DNA of 64,000 bases from Streptomyces sp. LUP30 (GCF_001746365.1 NZ_MJAJ01000011.1:101017-165016); one strand, 5' to 3'; numbered from the stretch's first letter, positions 52,641-62,516 are shown. The notes: generated by a model from the sequence alone, not told the origin. Program-made: numbers and translations.

Positions 52641-52709
52641 GTGAGGTCCAGCCACGAGGACGACGAGCACATCACCCTGGACAACCGTCCACGCGGGTCG
52701 GCATCCGGC
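52641..52709. repeat. Imperfect direct repeat, copy 2
   Basis: Partner of 52453-52521 at an offset of 188 bp. It ends 19 bp before the stop of the SCO2400-type gene on the other strand. Confidence 0.85.
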
Positions 52710-52728
52710 GCGAGGAACGGCCTCGGCT

Positions 52729-53658
52729 CTAGGAGCACCACCACAGAAAGCGCGTGCACGTCTGTGACGGCGAGGGCTGCGGGGAGGCGCCCGACGCCGT
52801 CGGCCGGGGGGTCGCGGTGGAACCCGAGTCGGCCGGGTCCGAGGGAGCCCCCGCACCGGGCGTCGACCCCGAGGAACCGGGAAGGTTGCCCGACTGGGCC
52901 TGCTTGCCGGGGCTCGGCGCGACCGTCCCACCCGTCGCGGAGGCCGACGCCGACACCGACGGCGACGCGGAGGCGTCGGGGGAGGGCGAGGCCTTGCCCG
53001 CGCCGGTGTCCGTCCGGTCGTCCAGCGGCTGCGCGGACACGCTCGGCGCCGGCGTCGAACCGTCGAGCTCGGACGACTCGCCTCCGGCCGCCGCCGGGTT
53101 GGCCGGCGAGGAGAACCCCGGGGCGTCCACGCCGAGTTCGGCCAGGCTGAGCCCGCCCGCGGCCAGGGCGAAGCCGACGCCGATCAGCACCACGCGCTTA
53201 CGGCGTCGACGGTGGACGGAGGCCTTGCGGTCGCGTCGGCTCGCGTCCGGTGCGGCCGGGGCCCCGCCGGGACCCCGCCGACCGCCGCGCCCCTGCTCGC
53301 GGCGGCGCGCGGCCCGGCCCTGCGGCTCATCGCCCTCGGCTTCGCCGTCGCCGTGGTCACCGAGCTGATGGCAGTCGTCGTCCTCGTCGCGAGCGTCGTG
53401 CTCCTCGCGGGCGTCGTGCTCGGCCGCCGGCTCGCCGGGACCGGGCCCCCCGTACGGTTCCGGCGCGTACGGTTCGGGCGCGTGGGGCTCCGGCGCATAC
53501 GGCTGCGGCTCGTACCGTGGCGCCCGCGGGTCGTGCAGCTGCGGCTCCGGGTCGTACGCGCTCTGCGGATACGCGCGTAGCTGTCCGGCGGGTGCGCCGC
53601 ATCCCGGGCAGGCGAGGGCGCCGTTGAGGTGCCGTCGGCACGGGTGGCAGTAGTCCAT
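52729..53658 (-). CDS. SCO2400-type zinc-ribbon membrane protein with Ser/Pro-rich tail
   Basis: A 309-residue protein beginning MDYCHPCRRHLNGALACPGCG, a four-Cys zinc ribbon. Then come repeated EP(Y/H)AP units (about 47-70), an acidic/basic linker, and one membrane helix (about 152-175, VVLIGVGFALAAGGLSLAEL). About 130 residues of Ser/Pro/Ala/Gly-rich sequence follow, likely outside the cell, ending in a small Cys pair (CTRFLWWCS). The opening matches what is called the SCO2400 family. Function is unknown; a sensor or wall-spanning protein is plausible. Confidence 0.82.
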   Translation of the reverse strand: MDYCHPCRRHLNGALACPGCGAPAGQLRAYPQSAYDPEPQLHDPRAPRYEPQPYAPEPHAPEPYAPEPYGGPGPGEPAAEHDAREEHDARDEDDDCHQLGDHGDGEAEGDEPQGRAARRREQGRGGRRGPGGAPAAPDASRRDRKASVHRRRRKRVVLIGVGFALAAGGLSLAELGVDAPGFSSPANPAAAGGESSELDGSTPAPSVSAQPLDDRTDTGAGKASPSPDASASPSVSASASATGGTVAPSPGKQAQSGNLPGSSGSTPGAGAPSDPADSGSTATPRPTASGASPQPSPSQTCTRFLWWCS

Positions 53659-53828
53659 GACGCGGAGAGACTAAGTTCCTGGACGGCCGCGTTCCCGGGT
53701 CACCGTGTGAAAGTTGTGTGGGAAACCGGCCATAGGGCACGCCGGATCGAGTGACCTGCCCCACACGGCGGTGTCTCAGAAGTCGAAACGGTCGGCAAGA
53801 CTGGCGAAACCGTTACCCGTTCGACCCA

Positions 53829-53895
53829 TTGACACTCCGCTCGCGCCGTCTTTACTGTCTGGTCAGCATTTCGAACGTGTGACGAAATCTCGAAC
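53829..53895 (+). promoter_or_regulatory. Promoter and operator of the dehydratase gene
   Basis: TTGACA (53829-53834), an 18-bp spacer and TACTGT (53853-53858) make a strong promoter. Just downstream are ATTTCG (53868-53873) and CGAAAT (53883-53888), perfect 6-bp arms with a 9-bp spacer, in a location where a repressor would block initiation. CGAAATCTCGAAC (53883-53895) recurs almost exactly at 56167. Confidence 0.75.
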
Positions 53896-53913
53896 AGCCG
53901 AAGGGTTACTTCC

Positions 53914-55071
53914 GTGCGCATCACCGGAATCAGCACGCACGTCGTCGGGACGCCGTGGCGGAACCTGACCTACGTCCTGGTGCACACCGACGAGGGCATC
54001 ACGGGTGTCGGAGAGACCCGCATGCTGGGCCACACCGACGCGCTGCTCGGTTACCTGAAGGAGGCAGAGGCCAACCACATTCTCGGGTCCGACCCGTTCG
54101 CTGTCGAGGACCTCGCCCGCCGGATGAAGTACGGCGACTACGGGCGCGCCGGCGAGATCGTGATGTCCGGCATCGCCGTCATCGAGATGGCCTGCTGGGA
54201 CATCAAGGGCAAGGCTCTCGGCGTGCCGGTCTGGCAGCTCCTCGGCGGCAAGGTCACCGACAAGGTCAAGGCGTACGCCAACGGGTGGTACACCACCGAG
54301 CGGACGCCGGAGGCCTACCACAAGGCCGCCAAGGGCGTCATGGAGCGCGGCTACAAGGCGCTCAAGATCGACCCCTTCGGCACCGGGCACTTCGAGCTCG
54401 ACCACCAGCAGTCCCTGTACGCCGTCTCGCTCATCGAGGCCGTGCGCGACGCCATCGGGCCGGACGCCGAGCTGATGCTGGAGATGCACGGCCGCTTCTC
54501 CCCCGCCACCGCCGTGCGGCTCGCCAACGAGCTCGCGCCCTTCAAGCCCGCGTGGCTGGAGGAGCCGTGCCCGCCGGAGAACCTGAAGGCCCTGGAGAAG
54601 GTCGCCGCCAAGGTCGACATCCCGGTCGCCACCGGTGAGCGCATCCACGACCGCATCGAGTTCCGCGAGCTCTTCGAGAGCCAGGCCGTCGACATCATCC
54701 AGCCGGACGTCGGCCACATCGGCGGCATCTGGGAGACGCGCAAGCTGGCCGCGACCGCGGAGACCCACTACATGCTGGTGGCCCCGCACAACGTCGGCGG
54801 CCCGGTGCTCACCGCCGCCTCCCTGCAGGTCGGCTTCACCGCCCCGAACTTCAAGATCCTCGAGCACTTCAACGACTTCGCGGACGCGGAGATCAAGAAG
54901 GTCGTCAAGGGCGCGCCCGAGGTGATCGACGGCTACTTCCACCTCTCCGACAAGCCCGGCCTCGGCGTCGAGCTGGACGTGGACGCCGCCGCCGAGTTCC
55001 CGCAGCAGCAGGCCCGCTTCGACCTCTGGGCCGAGGGCTGGGAGCAGCGCAAGCCGAAGGGCAGCAAGTGA
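53914..55071 (+). CDS. Enolase-superfamily sugar-acid dehydratase (galactonate dehydratase-like)
   Basis: A 385-residue enzyme of the mandelate-racemase group. The acid/base segment is ALKIDPFG (Lys151, Asp153); metal ligands are Glu190 (in LEMHGRF, with His192), Glu216 in LEEPCPP and Glu242 in ATGERI; His292 in APHN completes the site. The first ligand is Glu where E. coli DgoD has Asp, as I recall in related groups. It should remove water from a sugar acid to give a 2-keto-3-deoxy acid. GTG 53914 is the start. It is coupled to the dehydrogenase by GTGA. Confidence 0.88.
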   Translation: MRITGISTHVVGTPWRNLTYVLVHTDEGITGVGETRMLGHTDALLGYLKEAEANHILGSDPFAVEDLARRMKYGDYGRAGEIVMSGIAVIEMACWDIKGKALGVPVWQLLGGKVTDKVKAYANGWYTTERTPEAYHKAAKGVMERGYKALKIDPFGTGHFELDHQQSLYAVSLIEAVRDAIGPDAELMLEMHGRFSPATAVRLANELAPFKPAWLEEPCPPENLKALEKVAAKVDIPVATGERIHDRIEFRELFESQAVDIIQPDVGHIGGIWETRKLAATAETHYMLVAPHNVGGPVLTAASLQVGFTAPNFKILEHFNDFADAEIKKVVKGAPEVIDGYFHLSDKPGLGVELDVDAAAEFPQQQARFDLWAEGWEQRKPKGSK

Positions 55072-56072
55072 GCACCGCTGTCGTCGTCGACGGGCCGGGC
55101 GAGCACCGGCTCGTCCCGCACGAGCCGCGGCGGCCGGAGGCCGGTGAGGCGCTGGTGCGCGTCCACGCCACCGGCATCTGCGGCAGCGACCGCGAGGTGT
55201 ACCAGGGCAACCGGCCCGAGGGGTACGTCCGTTACCCGCTGACCCCCGGCCACGAGTGGTCCGGGACGGTCGAGGCGGTCGGCGCCGGGGTCCCCGCGTC
55301 GCTCGTCGGCCGCAAGGTGGTGGGCGAGGGCTTCCGCAACTGCCAGGTCTGCGACCGCTGTCACGCGGGCGAGACGACGCTGTGCACGGACGGGTACGAG
55401 GAGACCGGCTTCACCCAGCCGGGGGCCATGGCCGCCACCCTCACCCTCCCGGCCCGGCTGCTGCACGCCCTCCCGGACGACGCCGACCTCACCGCCGCCG
55501 CCCTGCTGGAGCCGGCCGCCTGCATCGCGGCCGCCGCCATCAAGGCGCGGGCGCTGCCCGGCGAGAAGGTGGCCGTCGTCGGCACCGGAACGCTGGGCAT
55601 GTTCGCCGTGCAGTTCCTGAAGGCGGGCTCGCCCGCCGAGCTGCTGGTCGTGGGCACGCGCCGGGACCGCGAGGGTCTCTCCCGGCAGTTCGGCGCCTCC
55701 GGCTTCCGCACCCGGGACGAGGAACTGCCGGACGACTTCGACGTCGTCATCGAGACCGCTGGATCGGCGTCCGCCGCACGGACCGCGGCCTCGCTGCTGC
55801 GGCGGGGCGGACGGCTGGTGCTGACGGGGATCCCGGCGGCCGGCGCGGACGGGCTCGACCCGACGGACCTGGTCGTACGCCAGCTGGAGGTGCACACCGT
55901 CTTCGGCGCGCCGCCGGACGCCTGGTCGCACACCGTCCGGGTGTTCGGGGCGGGACTGCTGGATCCGCTGCCGCTGGTCACGCACGAGCTTCCGCTGGCC
56001 GAGTTCTCCGAGGCCATCGAGCTCGTGGGGTCCGGTGACCCGAAGGTGGGCAAGGTGCTGCTCAGGCCGTAG
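55068..56072 (+). CDS. Zinc-dependent medium-chain dehydrogenase
   Basis: A 334-residue polyol/sugar dehydrogenase. Catalytic zinc ligands are Cys38 (GICGSD) and His62-Glu63 (GHEWSG); the structural zinc is held by Cys92, 95, 98 and 106. The Rossmann loop is VVGTGTLGMFAV. It likely oxidises a sugar or hydroxy acid with NAD(P). GTG 55068 overlaps the dehydratase stop, so both work in one pathway. Confidence 0.92.
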   Translation: MSTAVVVDGPGEHRLVPHEPRRPEAGEALVRVHATGICGSDREVYQGNRPEGYVRYPLTPGHEWSGTVEAVGAGVPASLVGRKVVGEGFRNCQVCDRCHAGETTLCTDGYEETGFTQPGAMAATLTLPARLLHALPDDADLTAAALLEPAACIAAAAIKARALPGEKVAVVGTGTLGMFAVQFLKAGSPAELLVVGTRRDREGLSRQFGASGFRTRDEELPDDFDVVIETAGSASAARTAASLLRRGGRLVLTGIPAAGADGLDPTDLVVRQLEVHTVFGAPPDAWSHTVRVFGAGLLDPLPLVTHELPLAEFSEAIELVGSGDPKVGKVLLRP

Positions 56073-56085
56073 GCACCGCCGAGCC

Positions 56086-56129
56086 GTACGCCGGCACAGG
56101 ACGACCTGACGGTCCCCGTGCCGGCGTAC
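56086..56129 (+). terminator. Hairpin after the dehydrogenase gene
   Basis: GTACGCCGGCAC (56086-56097) and GTGCCGGCGTAC (56118-56129) form a perfect 12-bp stem with a 20-nt loop. No U run follows, so it may be an attenuator or terminator within the catabolic cluster. Confidence 0.65.
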
Positions 56130-56166
56130 AACCAAACCCCGTATGACCTGAGCCGCGAACCCTGAC

Positions 56167-56179
56167 CGAAATATCGAAC
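56167..56179 (+). promoter_or_regulatory. Second copy of the CGAAAT-TCGAAC motif
   Basis: CGAAATATCGAAC differs by one base from 53883-53895 and lies 14 bp before the next gene, suggesting control by the same regulator. Confidence 0.6.
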
Positions 56180-56193
56180 ACGAAGGACGGCAT

Positions 56194-57165
56194 GTGACCA
56201 CCGACGCTTCCACCCCGGCAGCCCGCCGACCCGGTGAGCAGGCGCTCACCACCCTCGGCCTGGGCGCGCCCGCCCTCGACCCCGACGACGCCTCTCCCCA
56301 TGAGTTCCCGGGCGGCGGCCGCTGGCGCACCGAGGTCCCTTCGTGCGAGGGTCCCGAAGCGCTGGCGGTCATCCTGAAGGAAGCCTCGCGCCTCGACGTG
56401 CCGATCCACCGGATCAGCCAGGGCAGCGGCGTGTGGATGCTGACCGACGCCGAGATCACCGAGATGGTCGAGGCCACGGGTGAGCGCGACATCGAGCTCT
56501 GCCTGTTCACCGGCCCGCGCGGCACCTGGGACATCGGCGGCTCGACCCGTACCGACTCCAAGGGCGGCGGACTGCGTGCCCGCGGCCACGACGCCGTCGC
56601 CGGGTGCGTCGAAGACGCGGTGCGGGCAACGGAGTTGGGCGTCAAGTGCCTGCTCGTCGCCGACGAGGGGGTCCTGTGGACGCTGCACCGCGCCCGTGCG
56701 GCGGGCATCATCCCGGCCGACACGACGCTGAAGGTGTCGGCGCTCATCGGTCCCGTCAACCCGGCGGCGTACGCGGTCTACGAGCGTCTCGGCGCGGACT
56801 CGGTCAACGTGCCCAGCGACCTGACGCTCGATCACCTCACGGAGATCCGGCGGGTGTCGGGCGCTCCCATGGACATGTACATCGAGGCCCCCGACGACCT
56901 CGGCGGCTACATCCGCATGTACGAGGTCGCCGAGCTGATCCGGCGCGGTGCGCCGCTCTATCTGAAGTTCGGCCTGTCCAAGGCCCCGGGAATCTACCCG
57001 TACGGCCACCACATGCGCGATCTGGCGCTCTCCACCGCCCGCGAGCGGGTGCGCCGCGGACGGCTCGCGCTCGACCTGCTCGCGCGCCACGGAGCCGATG
57101 GCGACATGGCCCCGCTCGGCTCGCGACTGCCCGGCGAACTGCACAGGTTCGACATGACGTCATAA
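56194..57165 (+). CDS. Conserved protein of unknown function in the sugar-acid cluster
   Basis: A 323-residue protein, GTG 56194 with AAGGA seven bases before. No signal peptide. The alternation of strands and helices ([81 protein letters not shown]) suggests a TIM barrel. I do not recognise a catalytic signature. It faintly resembles proteins labelled U32 peptidases, without their hallmark motif. The context, between a dehydratase/dehydrogenase pair and a sugar importer, suggests an aldolase, isomerase or epimerase. It carries the shared operator motif. Confidence 0.75.
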   Translation: MTTDASTPAARRPGEQALTTLGLGAPALDPDDASPHEFPGGGRWRTEVPSCEGPEALAVILKEASRLDVPIHRISQGSGVWMLTDAEITEMVEATGERDIELCLFTGPRGTWDIGGSTRTDSKGGGLRARGHDAVAGCVEDAVRATELGVKCLLVADEGVLWTLHRARAAGIIPADTTLKVSALIGPVNPAAYAVYERLGADSVNVPSDLTLDHLTEIRRVSGAPMDMYIEAPDDLGGYIRMYEVAELIRRGAPLYLKFGLSKAPGIYPYGHHMRDLALSTARERVRRGRLALDLLARHGADGDMAPLGSRLPGELHRFDMTS

Positions 57166-57307
57166 CGTTCCGGAAACCTCGCTTCACAGAAGCCGACACA
57201 GGCGCGCAGAATCCCACACATCGCTTCTCGGTCTTTCCGGCGCTCACTCCGGAGGCGTCCTTCTCAGCGCGAGACCGATCACTGCACACACATCAAGGAT
57301 GATGATC

Positions 57308-58414
57308 ATGCGTAACCGCAGAGCTGCCCTCGCCGCCATAGCCGGAGCCGCGTCCCTCGCCCTGACCCTGACCGCCTGCGGGCAGTCCGGCGAAGGCGGC
57401 AGCAAGGAGGACAAGGGTGACGCCAAGGGCGGGACCATCGGCATCGCGATGCCGACCAAGTCCTCCGAGCGCTGGATCACCGACGGCGCCAACGTCGAGA
57501 AGGACCTGAAGGCCAAGGGCTACAAGACCAAGCTGGTCTTCGGCGAGGACGACCCCGAGCAGCAGGTCTCGCAGATCGAGAACCTGATCACCCAGGGTGT
57601 GAAGGCGCTGATCATCGCGGCCATCGACAACAAGTCGCTGAACAGCGTGCTCCAGCAGGCCGCCGACGCCAAGATCCCGGTCATCTCCTACGACCGCCTG
57701 ATCCTCGGCACGAAGAACGTCGACTACTACGCGTCCTTCGACAACGAGAAGGTCGGCAAGCTCCAGGCCGGCTACCTCGCCGACAAGCTGGGTCTGGCGT
57801 CCGGGAAGGGCCCGTTCAACATCGAGCTGTTCGCCGGCTCCAACGACGACAACAACACCAAGTACTTCTTCAACGGTGCGATGAGCGTGCTCCAGCCGTA
57901 CATCGACAGCAAGAAGCTCGTGGTCAAGTCCGGCCAGACCAAGATGAACCAGGTCACCACCCTGCGCTGGGACGGCGCCACCGCCCAGAAGCGCATGGAG
58001 GACATCCTCACCTCGTCGTACAAGAGCGGCCGGGTCGACGCGGTCCTCTCGCCCTACGACGGCATCTCCATCGGCATCATCGCCGCGCTGAAGTCCGACG
58101 GCTACGGCTCCGCCGCCAAGCCCCTGCCGGTCATCAGCGGCCAGGACGCCGAGCTGGCCTCCGTGAAGTCGATCATCGCAGGCCAGCAGTCCATGACCGT
58201 CTACAAGGACCTGCGCAAGCTCGCCAAGGTCGCCACGGACATGGTCGACGCGACCCTCAACGGCAAGAAGCCGGAGATCAACGACACCAAGTCGTACGAC
58301 AACGGCACCAAGGTCGTTCCCGCCTACCTGCTCCAGCCGGTGAGCGTCGACAAGACGAACTACCAGAAGGAGCTCGTCGACGGCGGTTACTACACGGCGG
58401 ACCAGCTCAAGTAA
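57308..58414 (+). CDS. chvE: ChvE-type multiple-monosaccharide-binding lipoprotein
   Basis: A 368-residue exported sugar binder. ATG 57308 is preceded by AAGGA; the signal ends in lipobox LTAC (LTLTACGQ). The core [21 protein letters not shown] and [20 protein letters not shown] are typical of ChvE/XylF proteins, which bind galactose, arabinose, xylose or glucose. It is followed 32 nt later by its ATPase. Probably the binding subunit of the MmsAB importer. Confidence 0.93.
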   Translation: MRNRRAALAAIAGAASLALTLTACGQSGEGGSKEDKGDAKGGTIGIAMPTKSSERWITDGANVEKDLKAKGYKTKLVFGEDDPEQQVSQIENLITQGVKALIIAAIDNKSLNSVLQQAADAKIPVISYDRLILGTKNVDYYASFDNEKVGKLQAGYLADKLGLASGKGPFNIELFAGSNDDNNTKYFFNGAMSVLQPYIDSKKLVVKSGQTKMNQVTTLRWDGATAQKRMEDILTSSYKSGRVDAVLSPYDGISIGIIAALKSDGYGSAAKPLPVISGQDAELASVKSIIAGQQSMTVYKDLRKLAKVATDMVDATLNGKKPEINDTKSYDNGTKVVPAYLLQPVSVDKTNYQKELVDGGYYTADQLK

Positions 58415-58446
58415 GCGTCGAACCTTACGGATTGGAAGGCACGACC

Positions 58447-59997
58447 ATGGCGGGACCCGTCCTGGAAATGCGCTCGATCGTCAAGACCTTTCCCGGCGTC
58501 AAAGCGCTGTCGGACGTCACACTGACTGTCCGTCAGGGCGAGGTCCATGCCATCTGCGGTGAGAACGGCGCCGGGAAGTCCACCTTGATGAAGGTGCTCT
58601 CCGGCGTCCATCCCCACGGCAGCTACGAGGGCGACATCCTCTTCGAGGGAGAGGTCGTCCAGTTCAAGGACATCCGGGCGAGCGAGCAGCACGGCATCGT
58701 CATCATCCACCAGGAGCTGGCGCTGTCGCCGTACCTCTCCCTGGCGGAGAACATCTTCCTCGGCAACGAACACGCCAAGAGCGGGTTCATCGACTGGCGG
58801 GAGACCCTGCGGCACGCCACGGAGCTGCTGCGCCGGGTCGGTCTCGACGACCACCCGGAGACCCGCGTCGCCGACATCGGCGTGGGCAAGCAGCAGCTCG
58901 TGGAGATCGCGAAGGCGCTGTCGAAGAAGGTGAAACTGCTCATCCTGGATGAGCCGACGGCGGCCCTGAACGACGAGGACAGCGGCAAACTCCTGGATCT
59001 CATCCTGGAGTTGAAGAAGCAGGGCATCACCTCGATCATCATCTCCCACAAGCTCAACGAGATCCGCAAGGTCGCGGACTCGGTGACGATCATCCGCGAC
59101 GGGCACTCGATCGAGACGCTCGACGTGAAGTCGGCGGAGACGACCGAGGACCGGATCATCAGCGGCATGGTCGGCCGCGACCTCGACCACCGTTTCCCCG
59201 AGCGCACCCCGCACGAGCCGGAGAAGGGCGCGGCTCCGGCCCTGGAGATCCGCGACTGGACCGTGCACCACCCGATCGACCAGCAGCGCAAGGTGGTCGA
59301 CGACGTGTCGATCCAGGTGCGCCGCGGGGAGATCGTCGGCATCGCGGGCCTCATGGGCGCGGGCCGCACCGAGCTGGCCATGAGCGTCTTCGGGCGCAGC
59401 TACGGCCGGCACGCGGGCGGCACGGTCCTCAAGGACGGCAAGGAGATCCGTACCAAGACGGTGGCCGAGGCCATCGGGCACGGGATCGCGTACGTCACCG
59501 AGGACCGCAAGCACTACGGCCTCAACCTCATCGACACGATCAACCGCAACATCTCGCTGACGGCCCTGGACAAGGTCGCCAAGCGGGGCGTGGTCGACGA
59601 GCACGAGGAGCGGCAGGTCTCCGAGGGCTACCGCAAGTCGATGAACATCAAGGCCCCGACCGTCTTCGAGCCGGTGGGCAAGCTGTCCGGCGGCAACCAG
59701 CAGAAGGTCGTCCTCAGCAAGTGGATCTTCGCGGGTCCCGACGTGCTGATCCTGGACGAGCCCACGCGCGGTATCGACGTCGGCGCCAAGTTCGAGATCT
59801 ACACGGTCATCGACCAGTTGGCCGCCCAGGGCAAGGCGGTCGTCTTCATCTCCTCCGAGCTGCCCGAACTGCTCGGCATGTGCGACCGCATCTACACGAT
59901 GGCCGCCGGACGGCTCACGGGCGAGTTCCCGCGGGCCGAGGCCACGCAGGAAGTGCTGATGCGTCAGATGACGAAGGACAAAGAGGTATCGCGATGA
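58447..59997 (+). CDS. mmsA: Monosaccharide ABC ATP-binding protein
   Basis: A 516-residue ATPase with two ABC domains. Walker A of domain 1 is GENGAGKST (38-46), Walker [14 protein letters not shown]; domain 2 has [14 protein letters not shown] and [13 protein letters not shown] with a degenerate Walker A ([10 protein letters not shown]). ATG 58447 has GGAAGG upstream. It energises uptake by the ChvE-dependent importer. The permease start overlaps its stop as ATGA. Confidence 0.94.
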   Translation: MAGPVLEMRSIVKTFPGVKALSDVTLTVRQGEVHAICGENGAGKSTLMKVLSGVHPHGSYEGDILFEGEVVQFKDIRASEQHGIVIIHQELALSPYLSLAENIFLGNEHAKSGFIDWRETLRHATELLRRVGLDDHPETRVADIGVGKQQLVEIAKALSKKVKLLILDEPTAALNDEDSGKLLDLILELKKQGITSIIISHKLNEIRKVADSVTIIRDGHSIETLDVKSAETTEDRIISGMVGRDLDHRFPERTPHEPEKGAAPALEIRDWTVHHPIDQQRKVVDDVSIQVRRGEIVGIAGLMGAGRTELAMSVFGRSYGRHAGGTVLKDGKEIRTKTVAEAIGHGIAYVTEDRKHYGLNLIDTINRNISLTALDKVAKRGVVDEHEERQVSEGYRKSMNIKAPTVFEPVGKLSGGNQQKVVLSKWIFAGPDVLILDEPTRGIDVGAKFEIYTVIDQLAAQGKAVVFISSELPELLGMCDRIYTMAAGRLTGEFPRAEATQEVLMRQMTKDKEVSR

Positions 59998-61241
59998 GCA
60001 CGGACGTGACGGACAAGAGCCCGGCGGCCGCGCCGCCCGGCAAGAGCGGAGGCTCAGCCACCGGCGGCGGGCTGCTGCAGCTGATCCTCGACGGGCTGCG
60101 GCGCAACATGCGCCAGTACGGCATGCTGATCGCGCTCGGCCTGCTCGTCATCCTGTTCCAGGTGTGGACCGGCGGCGACCTGCTGCTCCCGCGCAACGTC
60201 TCCAACCTGGTGCTGCAGAACAGCTACATCCTGATCCTCGCGATCGGCATGATGCTGGTGATCATCGCGGGTCACATCGACCTGTCGGTCGGATCGGTGA
60301 CGGCGTTCGTGGGCGCCTTCGCGGCCGTCCTCACGGTGCAGCACGACGTGGCGTGGCCCCTCGCGCTGGTGCTGTGTCTGGTCGTCGGCGCGGTGGCCGG
60401 CGCGGTGCAGGGCTTCCTGATCGCCTATCTCGGCATACCCTCCTTCATCGTCACCCTCGCGGGCATGCTGCTCTTCCGCGGTCTGACGGAGATCCTCCTG
60501 GCGGGCCAGACCCTCGGCCCGTTCCCCGACGGTCTGCAGAAGATGGGCAACGGCTTCCTGCCCGCGGTGGGACCGAACACCAACTACCACAACATCACAC
60601 TGCTGCTGGGCTTCGCCCTGCTGGCCTTCGTGGTCCTCCAGGAGGTCCGCGACCGCAAGCGCCAGCAGGAGTTCTCGCTCGACGTGGTGCCGCTGAACCT
60701 CTTCCTGCTCAAGCTCGTCGCCATCGCCGCCGCGGTCCTCACGGTCACGATGCTGCTCGCCAGCTACAAGGGCGCGCCGATCATCCTGATCATCCTGGGC
60801 GTGCTGGTCGTGGGCTACGGCTACATCATGCGCAACGCCGTCTTCGGCCGGCACATCTACGCCATCGGCGGCAACCTGCCCGCGGCGAAGCTGTCCGGCG
60901 TGAAGGACAAGAAGGTCACCTTCTTCGTCTTCCTGAACATGGGCGTGCTCGCGGCCCTCGCGGGTCTGGTGGTCGCCGCCCGGCTGAACGCGGCCTCGCC
61001 CAAGGCCGGCCTCAGCTTCGAACTCGAGGCGATCGCCTCCTCGTTCATCGGCGGTGCGTCGATGAGCGGCGGCGTCGGCACCGTGCTCGGCGCGATCATC
61101 GGTGGTCTCGTCCTCGGTGTGCTGAACAACGGCATGAACCTGCTGAGCGTCGGCACCGACTGGCAGCAGGTCATCAAGGGTCTCGCCCTGCTGATCGCGG
61201 TCGGGTTCGACGTGTGGAACAAGCGCAAGTCCGGTTCCTGA
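59994..61241 (+). CDS. mmsB: Monosaccharide ABC permease
   Basis: A 415-residue permease, longer than most CUT2 permeases because of two added membrane segments in the middle (about 205-265), which is usual for the GguB/MmsB branch. [20 protein letters not shown] and [17 protein letters not shown] are family motifs. It probably forms a homodimer, as no second permease is present. A terminator lies seven bases past its stop. Confidence 0.93.
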   Translation: MSTDVTDKSPAAAPPGKSGGSATGGGLLQLILDGLRRNMRQYGMLIALGLLVILFQVWTGGDLLLPRNVSNLVLQNSYILILAIGMMLVIIAGHIDLSVGSVTAFVGAFAAVLTVQHDVAWPLALVLCLVVGAVAGAVQGFLIAYLGIPSFIVTLAGMLLFRGLTEILLAGQTLGPFPDGLQKMGNGFLPAVGPNTNYHNITLLLGFALLAFVVLQEVRDRKRQQEFSLDVVPLNLFLLKLVAIAAAVLTVTMLLASYKGAPIILIILGVLVVGYGYIMRNAVFGRHIYAIGGNLPAAKLSGVKDKKVTFFVFLNMGVLAALAGLVVAARLNAASPKAGLSFELEAIASSFIGGASMSGGVGTVLGAIIGGLVLGVLNNGMNLLSVGTDWQQVIKGLALLIAVGFDVWNKRKSGS

Positions 61242-61247
61242 ACCGGT

Positions 61248-61277
61248 AGCGGGCCCCGCCGGAAGGCGGGGCCCGCT
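61248..61277 (+). terminator. Terminator of the chvE-mmsAB operon
   Basis: AGCGGGCCCCGCC (61248-61260) and GGCGGGGCCCGCT (61265-61277) form a perfect 13-bp stem with a GGAA tetraloop, followed by CTGTTCTC. Confidence 0.88.
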
Positions 61278-61343
61278 CTGTTCTCAGGACCGGGCTCCGT
61301 CCCCGGGGACGGAGGGGAGCGGGAAGTGGAAGGCGGGAATGCG

Positions 61344-62390
61344 GTGAAGACGTTCTTCGGCAGGCTGGCCGACGGCGCCGAGGTCTCCAGCTGGTCGCTG
61401 GAGAACGGCGGGACCCGGCTGAAGGTCCTCGACTACGGCGGGATCGTGCAGTCCCTGGAGATCCCCGACCGGCACGGCCGGTACGCGAACGTCTCCCTCG
61501 GGTTCGGCTCCGTCGAGGACTACGTCGCCGGCAGCCCGTACTTCGGGGCGCTGATCGGCCGGTTCGGCAACCGCATCGCCGAGGGCCGCTTCACCCTGGA
61601 CGGCGAGAGCCACCAGCTGCCCCGCAACGACGGGGACCACAGTCTGCACGGCGGCGAAGAGGGCTTCGACCGGCGCCTCTGGCAGGTCGAGCCGTTCACC
61701 GAGGGCCCGGACGTCGGTCTGCGCCTGCGGCTGACCAGCCCCGACGGCGACATGGGCTACCCGGGCACGCTCCAGGTGCGGGTGACGTACACCCTCACCT
61801 CCGGCGGCGACTGGCGCATCGACTACGAGGCCACCACCGACCGGGCCACCGTGGTCAACCTGACCAGCCACGTCTACTGGAACCTGGCCGGGGAGGGCAG
61901 CGGCTCGGTGCACGACCACGAGCTGGAGATCGCCGCCTCCCGCTACCTGCCCGTGGACGCGGGGCTCATCCCCACCGGCGAGCCGGCCGACGTCGCCGGC
62001 ACCCCCTTCGACTTCCGCACGGCCAAGCCGGTCGGCCGGGACCTGCGGGTCGCCCACGAGCAGCTGCTGCACAGCAAGGGCGTCGACCACAACTACGTCC
62101 TCGACAAGGGCCTCACCGCCCGGCCCGAGCCCGCCGCCGTCCTGCGCGACCCCGCCTCCGGCCGCACGCTGACGATCGCGACCACCGAGCCGGGGCTGCA
62201 GTTCTACTCGGGCAACTTCCTCGACGGCAGCCTCGTCGGACCTGGCGGTCATACCTACCGCCAGGGCGACGCGCTCTGCCTGGAGACCCAGCACTACCCG
62301 AACTCCCCCCGTCAGCCGGATTTCCCGAGCACCGTGCTGCGGCCGGGGGAGGTCTACCGGACGACGACGGTCCACTCGTTCGGCGCCTGA
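61344..62390 (+). CDS. galM: Aldose 1-epimerase (mutarotase), second copy
   Basis: A 348-residue mutarotase. His102 in HSLHGG, His176 in LTSHVYWNLAG and Glu314 in LETQHYPN are the catalytic residues. It is paralogous to the GalM at 33.8 kb. GTG 61344 aligns best with that start; GTG 61326, with GGAGGGG upstream, would add six residues. It equilibrates sugars arriving through the adjacent importer, though a terminator separates them. Confidence 0.92.
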   Translation: MKTFFGRLADGAEVSSWSLENGGTRLKVLDYGGIVQSLEIPDRHGRYANVSLGFGSVEDYVAGSPYFGALIGRFGNRIAEGRFTLDGESHQLPRNDGDHSLHGGEEGFDRRLWQVEPFTEGPDVGLRLRLTSPDGDMGYPGTLQVRVTYTLTSGGDWRIDYEATTDRATVVNLTSHVYWNLAGEGSGSVHDHELEIAASRYLPVDAGLIPTGEPADVAGTPFDFRTAKPVGRDLRVAHEQLLHSKGVDHNYVLDKGLTARPEPAAVLRDPASGRTLTIATTEPGLQFYSGNFLDGSLVGPGGHTYRQGDALCLETQHYPNSPRQPDFPSTVLRPGEVYRTTTVHSFGA

Positions 62391-62492
62391 CCCACCGCCC
62401 TCGCCGACGGGCCTCCTTCACGGTTAAACCACAATTTCCTACCGATTCCTCAGCGGTTGAACAGCGCCGCCGACACCTCCGTATGTAAGAGC

Positions 62493-62516
62493 GGCCCGCG
62501 CTCCCCCGCGCGGGCC
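62493..62516 (+). promoter_or_regulatory. GC hairpin in the leader of the aminotransferase gene
   Basis: GGCCCGCGC (62493-62501) and GCGCGGGCC (62508-62516) form a perfect 9-bp stem with a 6-nt loop, 56 nt before the ATG. It may terminate transcription from upstream or act as a leader structure. Confidence 0.55.

Larger units (their letters stand above)
52068..52728. promoter_or_regulatory. 661-nt gap upstream of lacI with operator and imperfect repeats
   Basis: No convincing gene is present. It holds the LacI promoter/operator near 52260 and a pair of about 69-bp direct repeats (52453-52521, 52641-52709). Short open frames on both strands lack ribosome sites and are not credible proteins. 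The segment after 52350 may be decayed coding sequence. Confidence 0.55.

Noticed and set aside
52311..52931. Minus-strand frames of 206 and 127 codons in the gap upstream of lacI
   Set aside because: No ribosome sites and no recognisable domains; they overlap the SCO2400-type gene.
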